Assembly (NCBI GenBank): GCA_964528095.1 | Contig: CAZGSG010000221.1 | Coordinates: 1 to 9,784 of the forward strand | Length of the DNA: 9,784 nucleotides | DNA from: CAZGSG01 sp964528095 | GTDB lineage: Bacteria > Bacteroidota > Bacteroidia > Chitinophagales > Chitinophagaceae | Reading direction: 5' to 3' | Shown: positions 1-5,798 of the stretch, one piece after another | Layout of the letters: each line of letters starts with the position of its first letter | Numbering within the stretch: position 1 is the first letter of the stretch | Notes under the pieces: model-generated | What the model saw: only the letters and a program-made list of their open reading frames with translations | Databases searched by the model: none | Told to the model about the DNA's origin: nothing | Program-made: the position numbers and the translations under genes

Positions 1-194
1 GTAATTCCAGATAAACTTTATATATTGTATTTTTTACTTAATATAAATTATAGGACTTATTGCAAATTGAGAGAGGGAGGTAAAGCTTGGATTGGCGAAG
101 ATTGTTTATCTTATAATAGCCACTGATAAGAACCTTGCACAATTTTAGAACCATCTTTTTTATAGAACTTGAAAAAATTGCTAAACCATGAACT

Positions 195-530
195 ATGGCA
201 TACAGTGAAAAATTGGCTAACAAGATCAGAATTGCTCTTTCACATTTATCCAATGTAAAAGAGAAAAAAATGTTTGGAGGTCTGGCCTTTATGATTAATG
301 ATAAAATGTGTATTACCGTGGGCGCTGAAAAAATTATGTGCCGCATTGAACCCGATTTTCATGAAGACGCGATCAGGAAAAAAGGTTGCAGCACTGTTGT
401 AATGGGAAAACGGGAATACAAAGGATATGTTCGCATAGATGAAGATGCATTAAAGACACAAAAGATATTTGATTACTGGATCGGTCTTGCACTTGACTAT
501 AACAAAATAGCCAGAGCGTCAAAGAAATAA
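195..530 (+). CDS. TfoX/Sxy N-terminal-domain family protein
   Basis: This 111-residue protein matches the small stand-alone TfoX/Sxy N-terminal domain family. An N-terminal helix (about residues 4-20) leads into the family signature K25-M-F-G-G-L-A-F-M33. It is followed by a beta-rich core with the 'CITVG..KIMCRI' strands (39-51) and a 'Y75-K-G-Y-V-R-I' strand, and ends in a basic helix (91-111). Sxy/TfoX is a competence regulator in gammaproteobacteria, but it has an additional C-terminal domain that this protein lacks. In Bacteroidota such single-domain proteins are common and have no settled function, so a competence role should not be assumed. The ATG at 195 begins the conserved 'MAYSEKL' start. 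It lies just downstream of an out-of-frame ATG at 188 that ends after six codons. The gene is monocistronic and converges on the gene ending at 568. Family assignment is firm; role is unknown. Confidence 0.85.
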   Translation: MAYSEKLANKIRIALSHLSNVKEKKMFGGLAFMINDKMCITVGAEKIMCRIEPDFHEDAIRKKGCSTVVMGKREYKGYVRIDEDALKTQKIFDYWIGLALDYNKIARASKK

Positions 531-567
531 ATGTGAATGGACGCTATTACTACTCTACTATGACAAC

Positions 568-1464
568 TTATCTAAGTTTATAAACCTCCACATTCCAATC
601 CGGCCCGGGCTTAATTCCATATATCCCCGCAAAGCTCCCCATATTAACCGCCACCGAAAAATTAAGTAAACTATTAAAATACCCCAACGATTTTCCTTCC
701 GCCACATCACCAAAAGAATTCACCAGCGGCACCTGCACCGTGCATACTAAAGAATCCTTCATCAAAATTTTTACTACCAATGAATCACCATTCTTTATAC
801 CAGCTTGTCTAAGCAGTGTATCCGGAATATTCGTCCACACATTTCCATACTGGATATCCAGCACCGGGATATTTCCTTTTAGTGTTCCATTTGTGAGCGT
901 TGGTTCCTGGTAAGGAAAACTGGTGACCGGGCGATTCAGTTCGGGTCCTACCGCTTCAAAGGAAATTTTTCCGGAAGCCAGTTTCGCTGCCGTGTACATG
1001 TATACATCGCGGCCATGAAATGTATAGGATCTTTCGGAGCCTTTGCGCCGGTTGATCGTTTCATCAATTTCTCTGACGGCTTCAATGCCTGGCGATCTCG
1101 CAAGCAATGTCAGTGTACCATTGTCAGGCGTAACGATATACTGCCCGCTTTTTGTTTTTGCCACCATTGATTTGCGATCGGTGCCCACGCCGGGATCCAC
1201 TACAGAAACAAATACGGTACCCGCAGGCCAGTATTCAGTTACCTGGCTGAGCCTGTAAGCGGCTTCCCAGATATTGTACGCGGTGATCTCATGTGTAAGA
1301 TCAAAAAGCTGCAGGCTATTATCCACCTCTTTTGCAATGCCTTTCATTTCTGCCACAGCACCATCTTTTAACCCGAAATCAGTCTGTATTACGATTGAAT
1401 GTTGCTGCACGGGCTGTTTACATGCTGCAAAAAAAATCACGAAAAAAATCAGGAAATTTCTCAT
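568..1464 (-). CDS. SAM hydroxide adenosyltransferase (DUF62/fluorinase-like) family protein with lipoprotein-type signal
   Basis: The protein has 298 residues and belongs to the S-adenosyl-L-methionine hydroxide adenosyltransferase family, which splits SAM into adenosine and methionine using water. Motifs in order are T28-D-F-G31, V89-D-P-G-V-G, P113-D-N-G116, F149-H-G-R-D153 and the C-terminal-domain strand D203..G-N208..T-N212. The family's Asp-Arg-His set appears as D90, R97 and H150, with the seven-residue D-to-R spacing seen in archaeal members. The frame is open further upstream to 1548, but the ATG at 1464 is preferred because it starts directly with a signal peptide: M-R-N, a hydrophobic stretch (4-12) and F-A-A-C15 followed by K-Q-P. 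Cys15 would be lipidated. Phe at the -3 site is off-consensus, and no acidic surface-export motif follows the Cys, so a periplasm-facing anchor is more likely than surface exposure. Export is odd because SAM is cytosolic; the substrate may differ. Confidence 0.88.
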   Translation of the reverse strand: MRNFLIFFVIFFAACKQPVQQHSIVIQTDFGLKDGAVAEMKGIAKEVDNSLQLFDLTHEITAYNIWEAAYRLSQVTEYWPAGTVFVSVVDPGVGTDRKSMVAKTKSGQYIVTPDNGTLTLLARSPGIEAVREIDETINRRKGSERSYTFHGRDVYMYTAAKLASGKISFEAVGPELNRPVTSFPYQEPTLTNGTLKGNIPVLDIQYGNVWTNIPDTLLRQAGIKNGDSLVVKILMKDSLVCTVQVPLVNSFGDVAEGKSLGYFNSLLNFSVAVNMGSFAGIYGIKPGPDWNVEVYKLR

Positions 1465-1488
1465 AACGGCTGGTTGAGAATAAAATGA

Positions 1489-1520
1489 TTTATAAAAATA
1501 ATACAGGGCATTTATTTTTG
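1489..1520 (+). promoter_or_regulatory. Candidate Bacteroidota-type promoter for the HEAT-like gene
   Basis: The octamer TATTTTTG at 1513-1520 fits the Bacteroidota -7 consensus TAnnTTTG exactly. About 20 bp upstream, TTTA at 1489-1492 is a partial match to the -33 TTTG element. A start point near 1526 would leave a leader of about 30 nt before the ATG at 1558. This is inferred from consensus only. Confidence 0.42.
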
Positions 1521-1532
1521 CTGAGTGACCGG

Positions 1533-1540
1533 CAAAATTA
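1533..1540 (-). promoter_or_regulatory. Candidate -7 element for the exported SAM-hydrolase-family gene
   Basis: Read on the minus strand, 1540-1533 is TAATTTTG, an exact fit to TAnnTTTG. It would place the start point near 1527 and give a leader of roughly 60 nt before the ATG at 1464. I see no good -33 element at the usual distance, so this is weaker than the divergent candidate beside it. Confidence 0.3.
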
Positions 1541-1557
1541 TTCGTCACTAGTGTAGT

Positions 1558-2124
1558 ATGAAATTACGTGAACAAATAATAAAAGAACATTCAAAAGCGA
1601 ATTGCGCGACTATTGTGAAATGGGTCGGCAATTCGCAGCAGCGTTTTGATGAATTGTTTGCTCTTTTTTTAAATGACGAATACCGTGTGGTGCAGCGTGC
1701 CGCCTGGCCCATGAGTTATTGTGTGGAAGCGCATCCGGTTTTTATCAGGAAACACTTTTCCAACCTGCTTAAGAATCTCCGGAAACCAGGTATACATGAT
1801 GCTGTGAAACGTAATACGATGCGTCTTTTACAGGAAATGCCCATTCCTCCAAAATTCCAGGGCGATTTAATGAACACCTGCTTTGACTATATCCTCTCTC
1901 CCACTGAAAAAGCTGCTGTCAAAGCTTTTTCGCTGACCATTTTAGGGAACCTCAGTAAACAGTATCCCGAGATCATCCCGGAAATAAAAACCATCATTGA
2001 AGATCGCTGGGACCAGGAGACGGCGGCTTTTCGTTCAAGAGCGAAGAAGTTAATTCAAAATTCAAAAGTAAAAATGCAAAACCCAAACCCCGGGGATCGC
2101 CAGGTGAACAGAGACTATTTTTGA
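1558..2124 (+). CDS. HEAT/ARM-like helical-repeat protein, function unknown
   Basis: This 188-residue protein looks almost entirely alpha-helical. Successive helix pairs (about residues 2-25, 27-56, 61-76, 81-95, 102-113, 117-135 and 138-166) resemble the HEAT/ARM-type solenoid of adaptor proteins and DNA-alkylation-repair-like proteins. No catalytic motif is visible, so a binding or scaffold role is only an inference. I recognise it as a conserved type of hypothetical protein in Bacteroidota, not as a named gene. The last 25 residues (about 164-188) are encoded inside one arm and the loop of a long inverted repeat. They are low-complexity (N-S-K-V-K-M-Q-N-P-N-P-G-D), unlike the helical body, and look like a repeat-derived extension of an original C terminus. 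The gene diverges from its left neighbour and converges tightly on the NADH dehydrogenase gene, with 22 bp between the stop codons. Confidence 0.72.
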   Translation: MKLREQIIKEHSKANCATIVKWVGNSQQRFDELFALFLNDEYRVVQRAAWPMSYCVEAHPVFIRKHFSNLLKNLRKPGIHDAVKRNTMRLLQEMPIPPKFQGDLMNTCFDYILSPTEKAAVKAFSLTILGNLSKQYPEIIPEIKTIIEDRWDQETAAFRSRAKKLIQNSKVKMQNPNPGDRQVNRDYF

Positions 2125-2152
2125 ATTTTTACTTTTGAATTTTGAATTAACT
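2048..2152. repeat. Long inverted repeat across convergent 3' ends (possible bidirectional terminator)
   Basis: Bases 2048-2075 and 2125-2152 are perfect reverse complements (28 bp). Past one mismatch (2076/2124), five more pairs extend the arms to 2081 and 2119. The arms are built from AATTCAAA-type units, and the loop (2082-2118) is less AT-rich. The left arm encodes the C-terminal tail of the + strand gene; the right arm contains that gene's final TGA region and the TAA and last codon of the - strand gene. A transcript in either direction would fold into the same AT-rich hairpin, so it could terminate both genes or protect their 3' ends. The arms are long for a simple terminator, and an inserted interspersed repeat is an alternative origin. 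Confidence 0.85.
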
Positions 2153-3454
2153 CACCTGTTCCTTGAATAGCTTAGGACTTGTTTCGACTGATTTTGCGGT
2201 TTTATCAAATTCTTTAAAGATTAATCGCAGGTTCTGGTCATAGGTGAAATAATTATACAGCCAGTTGCTAAAAACAAAGAACCTGTTCTTTACGCCGAGG
2301 ATCAGCATCAGGTGTAAGCCCATCCAGATCATCCAGGCAAAAAAACCGCCGAAATGTAATTTAGGTTTGGGTACATCCACTACAGCCAGGTTGCGGCCTA
2401 CCGTTGCCATTGAGCCTTTATCGAAATATTCGAACTCAAATAATTCATTTGATTTCCTTTCCATCCGAACAAGATTGTCGGCCAGTAATGCGGCCTGTTG
2501 CATGGCTACCGGCGCTACCTGTGGATGCCCCCTGGGGTACTTGGGCGTTTCCATATAAGCCAGGTCGCCAATGGCGTAAATATTAGCATGTCCGCCGACC
2601 AGGCAATGCCTGTCTGTTATGATCCTGTTTCCTTTCGTTATTAATGATTTATCAATGCCTTCCGGAACATTTCCTTTAATACCGGCGGCCCAGATCACGG
2701 TGGCTGTTTGAATGGTGTTTCCATCATTTAGCAAAACCCTGTTACCATCATAGGTTTTTACAATCGTATTTGTCAGCACTTTCACTCCCAGTTTTTCCAG
2801 ATATTTCTGTGATTGTTCAGATGATTTGCCACTCATGGCTGCCAGGGTCTTGCCCATTCCTTCGAGTAAATAAATATGCATTTTCCCGAAATCAAGCTCA
2901 GGATATTCTTTGGGTAAAATATACTTTTTCATTTCAGCCAGTGCCCCGGAAACCTCTACTCCAGTCGGTCCGCCGCCCACTACCACGATATTCATTAGTT
3001 TTTGCAGATCGCCGGGATCAGTTACGGTTAGTGCCGTTTCAAGATTTTGCAGCAGCCTGTACCGCAATTGCAATGCTTCCACGGTTGATTTCATAGGGAA
3101 GGCATTTTCCGCCAGCTCCGCATTCCCAAAAAAATTCGTGTCCGCGCCGGTGGCCAATACCAGCACGTCGTAGGAAATTTCTTCCATATCCGTCACCACC
3201 TTATTTTCTGCAGGTATTACTTCCTTTAATTCGGCCAGCCTGATACGCACATTTTTGCTTTTCTGAAAAACCTTTCTTAAAGGGAAAGAAATATTACTGG
3301 CATCCAATCCCGCGGTGGCCACCTGGTAAAACAGCGGCTGGAATTGATGGTAGTTGAATTTGTCGATGAGCACTACTTCGAAGCCGGGTTTGTTATTCAG
3401 TTTGCGGGCGAGTTTTAATCCGCCAAAACCTGCGCCTATGATCACTACTTTCAT
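2147..3454 (-). CDS. ndh: Type II NADH dehydrogenase (NDH-2), NAD(P)/FAD-dependent oxidoreductase
   Basis: This 435-residue protein is a single-subunit, non-proton-pumping NADH:quinone oxidoreductase. It would pass electrons from NADH through FAD to menaquinone at the inner face of the cytoplasmic membrane. An FAD-binding Rossmann fold starts at once (G7-A-G-F-G-G12, with acidic D31 ending the second strand). The NAD-binding Rossmann fold carries G160-G-G-P-T-G165 and E167. A second FAD motif, I292-Y-A-I-G-D297, is followed by A314-P-V-A-M-Q-Q320, which corresponds to the AQxAxQ quinone-site region of NDH-2. The C-terminal part (about 365-413) is aromatic and amphipathic (F-F-A-W-M-I-W-M-G-L), consistent with the membrane-anchoring region of the family. 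Length is normal for NDH-2. The final codon and the stop lie in a long inverted repeat. The gene stands alone; a palindrome and a -7-like element lie upstream. Confidence is high on family; the quinone is inferred. Confidence 0.92.
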   Translation of the reverse strand: MKVVIIGAGFGGLKLARKLNNKPGFEVVLIDKFNYHQFQPLFYQVATAGLDASNISFPLRKVFQKSKNVRIRLAELKEVIPAENKVVTDMEEISYDVLVLATGADTNFFGNAELAENAFPMKSTVEALQLRYRLLQNLETALTVTDPGDLQKLMNIVVVGGGPTGVEVSGALAEMKKYILPKEYPELDFGKMHIYLLEGMGKTLAAMSGKSSEQSQKYLEKLGVKVLTNTIVKTYDGNRVLLNDGNTIQTATVIWAAGIKGNVPEGIDKSLITKGNRIITDRHCLVGGHANIYAIGDLAYMETPKYPRGHPQVAPVAMQQAALLADNLVRMERKSNELFEFEYFDKGSMATVGRNLAVVDVPKPKLHFGGFFAWMIWMGLHLMLILGVKNRFFVFSNWLYNYFTYDQNLRLIFKEFDKTAKSVETSPKLFKEQVS

Positions 3455-3472
3455 ACAATCAATTTAACGCTA

Positions 3473-3505
3473 CAAATTTACATAATTTTCAATAAATATT
3501 GAAAA
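3473..3505 (-). promoter_or_regulatory. Candidate ndh promoter with overlapping 20-bp palindrome
   Basis: On the minus strand, 3480-3473 reads TAAATTTG, matching TAnnTTTG, with a start point expected near 3466 and a leader of about 12 nt. Just upstream, 3486-3505 is a palindrome with 9-bp arms (TTTTCAATA / TATTGAAAA) around a 2-bp centre. It fills the stretch between the -7 element and the expected -33 region, where a dimeric regulator could block or assist polymerase. The -33 element itself (TTTT at 3505-3502) is poor. A regulator is not identified. Confidence 0.38.
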
Positions 3506-3649
3506 CTATATAAGAAAATAAGCTGCTTTTTCAGAATCGGATCAAAGATTATTCGACCTGTATTTACGAGTGGAAAGTCTTTTAATATGCTGATAAGGCA
3601 ATTGTAACAGCTCAACCGGCATTTCAGTCAAAACCGATCTTTATTATCA

Positions 3650-3657
3650 TATAATTG
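3650..3657 (+). promoter_or_regulatory. Weak candidate -7 element for the YD-repeat lipoprotein
   Basis: TATAATTG at 3650-3657 matches seven of the eight positions of TAnnTTTG if the two n positions are counted as matches. It sits 30 bp before the chosen ATG at 3688. No -33 TTTG is visible at the usual distance. Confidence 0.2.
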
Positions 3658-3687
3658 AAAGAGATTGCTTTCAAATTTTTACCTTCT

Positions 3688-4521
3688 ATGAAATATAGCG
3701 CTGTCTTTTTTTTATGTTTCGGGGCCATTTTTGTATTGATCAGTTGTAAGAAAAAAGGATACGAACTACCCTCCCCCCCACCCGCTGCCACAAGTGATGC
3801 TCGAAGCGTTAAATTAAAGGAAGTGGACATAGATGAACATAGCTACCTGGGCCATTTTTATCAATATAATTATGATGCAGATAATTATGTAACAAAGATC
3901 CGCGTAGGAAGCATGGATTTTTCATACGATGTTGTGTATGAAAACAAGCGGGTAAAAAAAATGATCACACCAACCCTGGCCGGACATGATACGCTTTATT
4001 ATTTTTATAAGGATGGCAATGTTTCTTCGATTGACATACACCTGGACCGAGGAGGAAAGAATAGTACGGTCTCCTTTACCTATGATGTAAAGAGACGGCT
4101 GACCCAGTTTGAATGTACAACTCCATTACCAAACGGAACCATTCTGCTTACCAAAAAATGTTTGTTCGACTATGCGGCTGATGGGAATCTTTCCAGGTAC
4201 CGGGAATATCTTCATAATGGAACCGGCCTGTCACTCGAAACTACCCGTGAGTACAGTCTTTATGATAATAAAACAAATGTGGAAGAAAGTAATCCCATCA
4301 GGAACTTTTTTGAACACTATCTGTTTTTACCACAGGTAGTGTTGCAAAAAAATAACCCCGGTAAAGAAACGGTCCGCGAAAAAATCAACGATTTCGATAT
4401 TGATCATACTTACACGTACAATGGTCAGCTAACCGTAGAAAAAATCTCTAATGTGAGAGAAACCCGGGGATCAGGCGCAGGTATGACCAAAAGAGTATCT
4501 ACAACCTATACCTATTTTTGA
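3688..4521 (+). CDS. Lipoprotein with YD-like beta repeats, function unknown
   Basis: This 277-residue protein begins with a clear type II signal peptide: M-K-Y, a hydrophobic core (5-18) and the lipobox L17-I-S-C20, then K-K-K-G. Mature protein would be anchored through Cys20. A short Pro-rich spacer (28-33) follows. The rest is a series of aromatic strand-turn units of the type F/Y-x-Y-D-x-x-G/N-x-x, near residues 58-72, 79-93, 104-118, 130-142, 160-173, 188-200 and 240-255, ending in T-Y-T-Y-F. These resemble the YD/RHS-like and DUF4595-like lipoproteins common in Bacteroidota, which probably form a beta-sheet surface; no enzymatic motif is seen. An in-frame TTG at 3655 would add 11 residues ahead of the signal peptide, so the ATG at 3688 is preferred. 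No acidic export signal follows Cys20. The gene is monocistronic and converges on the TPR membrane gene, 20 bp away. Confidence 0.75.
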   Translation: MKYSAVFFLCFGAIFVLISCKKKGYELPSPPPAATSDARSVKLKEVDIDEHSYLGHFYQYNYDADNYVTKIRVGSMDFSYDVVYENKRVKKMITPTLAGHDTLYYFYKDGNVSSIDIHLDRGGKNSTVSFTYDVKRRLTQFECTTPLPNGTILLTKKCLFDYAADGNLSRYREYLHNGTGLSLETTREYSLYDNKTNVEESNPIRNFFEHYLFLPQVVLQKNNPGKETVREKINDFDIDHTYTYNGQLTVEKISNVRETRGSGAGMTKRVSTTYTYF

Positions 4522-4541
4522 TAAAAAAAGAGAACACGCAT

Positions 4542-5798
4542 TTAGAAAGCGGAAGTCCATGTGTAAATAACAAACAGGACAAAATAAGCAACAAAGTAAA
4601 TCTCTACCGAAGGGGCTGCTATAAAGCCGGCAATTATCGCCATGGCGCCGATAAGCAGTAGTCCCATCGCGATCCATTGTGATAATTTATTCCCTTTTAA
4701 CCGGAGGGGGAATTGCATATGTCCGCAAGGGATTGACAGCGAGAAAGCAATCCCTGTCATTGCCAGGTAATTGCCCGACATATCTTTACTTAGCGGAAGC
4801 ACAAACGCGAGAGTCAATAGTACAATACCGAATAATACACAGCTCATGAAGGCGATCGCGTTCCATTTTTCAGAATTGTCCAACGCGTATTTACCGTCTT
4901 TATGAAATAGGAGGAACGCATTAGCCAGTGGATTGATGATCCAGGAAGTGGCTACAAATAATAAATAAGCGCCTGCCACCATTAAGCCGATCGACTCCGT
5001 TTCAGGATTGTTTTTACTGATCGTTGCGATCAGCCTTACACCAATAAAAAGAGCGATCAGGAATCCCCAGCGAAAGTTTTTCCCTTTATTCTGAAGCCAG
5101 TAATTAAACTGTAACAACCAGCGGTAGGGAGCGATCTTCGATTTGAGCGCTTCCTTTAACCCGGTCTTTGCATTCTGATGACCTGGGGCTATACGAAGGG
5201 CTTCACGAAAATGTTTAGTCGCCAGCCGGTGTTTACCTTTCTCCAGGTAATTCCAACCGATAGTTGCATGCGTGAATTCGTTATCGGGATCCTGTGCCAG
5301 CGCATTTTGCATTGTTGCGATTGCTTCATCGGTCATGCGCAGTTTATTTAGCGCCGTTGACCTTGCATTCAGACAGGTAATATTTTCTGCATCGATCGCT
5401 AATCCTTCATCCGCTTTTTTCAGGGCTTCTTTAAAATCCTTTTTTTCCAGTAGTATAAACGCATAGAGCCCGTAGAGTTCAGCATGATAAGGGTCCATTT
5501 CAATACCCTGGGTAATGTATACTGTAGCCTGGTAGGTATCGTTTTTCTGGTAATAAGCGAATGCCAGTAGATAAAAATAATGTGCTTTTTCAGGATCGAT
5601 AGAGATCGCCTTACGGATTGTTTGAATCCCTTTGTCCAGTTCCTTGTTATTAATATAACAAAGTCCCAGTAGTGAAATGGCGTAATCGTTCTCCGGTTCT
5701 ACTTCCAGTACTTTTTTTATCCAGCCCTCCGCCTCTTTAGGACGCCCCTGGTTGAGCAATAGATTAGCCCGTTCAAGAAAAGCGTCGATCTCAGCCAT
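4542..5798 (-). CDS. TPR protein with C-terminal polytopic membrane domain
   Basis: This 418-residue protein has two halves. Residues 4-207 form six consecutive 34-residue tetratricopeptide repeats without gaps (4-37, 38-71, 72-105, 106-139, 140-173, 174-207). Most show the Pro near the repeat end (E-P-E-N, D-P-E-K, D-P-Y-H, D-P-D-N, A-P-G-H) and the usual small/aromatic helix positions. After an amphipathic linker (208-240), about six hydrophobic segments follow, near 243-261, 268-290, 312-336, 343-358, 374-394 and 397-416. There is no signal peptide, so the TPR half is probably cytosolic and would present a peptide-binding surface at the membrane. Its ATG follows directly on the TAA of the TPR-AAA gene (TAAATG), which suggests translational coupling and a shared role, perhaps as membrane receptor or adaptor for the ATPase. 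The membrane half matches no transporter or enzyme I can name. Domain calls are firm; the function is inference. Confidence 0.85.
   Translation of the reverse strand: MAEIDAFLERANLLLNQGRPKEAEGWIKKVLEVEPENDYAISLLGLCYINNKELDKGIQTIRKAISIDPEKAHYFYLLAFAYYQKNDTYQATVYITQGIEMDPYHAELYGLYAFILLEKKDFKEALKKADEGLAIDAENITCLNARSTALNKLRMTDEAIATMQNALAQDPDNEFTHATIGWNYLEKGKHRLATKHFREALRIAPGHQNAKTGLKEALKSKIAPYRWLLQFNYWLQNKGKNFRWGFLIALFIGVRLIATISKNNPETESIGLMVAGAYLLFVATSWIINPLANAFLLFHKDGKYALDNSEKWNAIAFMSCVLFGIVLLTLAFVLPLSKDMSGNYLAMTGIAFSLSIPCGHMQFPLRLKGNKLSQWIAMGLLLIGAMAIIAGFIAAPSVEIYFVAYFVLFVIYTWTSAF

Noticed and set aside
75..81. Shine-Dalgarno-like GGGAGGT
   Set aside because: It lies over 100 bases before the nearest real start, and the only nearby frame, from a TTG, ends after nine codons.
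188..208. Six-codon frame (ATG to TGA) overlapping the start of the TfoX-domain gene
   Set aside because: It could act as a short upstream frame, but nothing beyond its position supports it; chance is likely in AT-rich DNA.
38..346. Open frame of 102 codons on the minus strand near the left edge
   Set aside because: It overlaps half of the well-supported TfoX-domain gene on the other strand, and its hydrophobic, Ile/Leu-rich content looks like antisense AT-rich DNA.
1464..1548. Longer start for the SAM-hydrolase-family gene, adding 28 residues
   Set aside because: The extra residues would bury the signal peptide inside the protein and cover most of the divergent promoter region.
3773..3779. 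Run of seven C bases just after the lipoprotein signal, a possible phase-variation tract
   Set aside because: It encodes part of an ordinary Pro-rich spacer and is short for a slippage switch; no further evidence supports switching.
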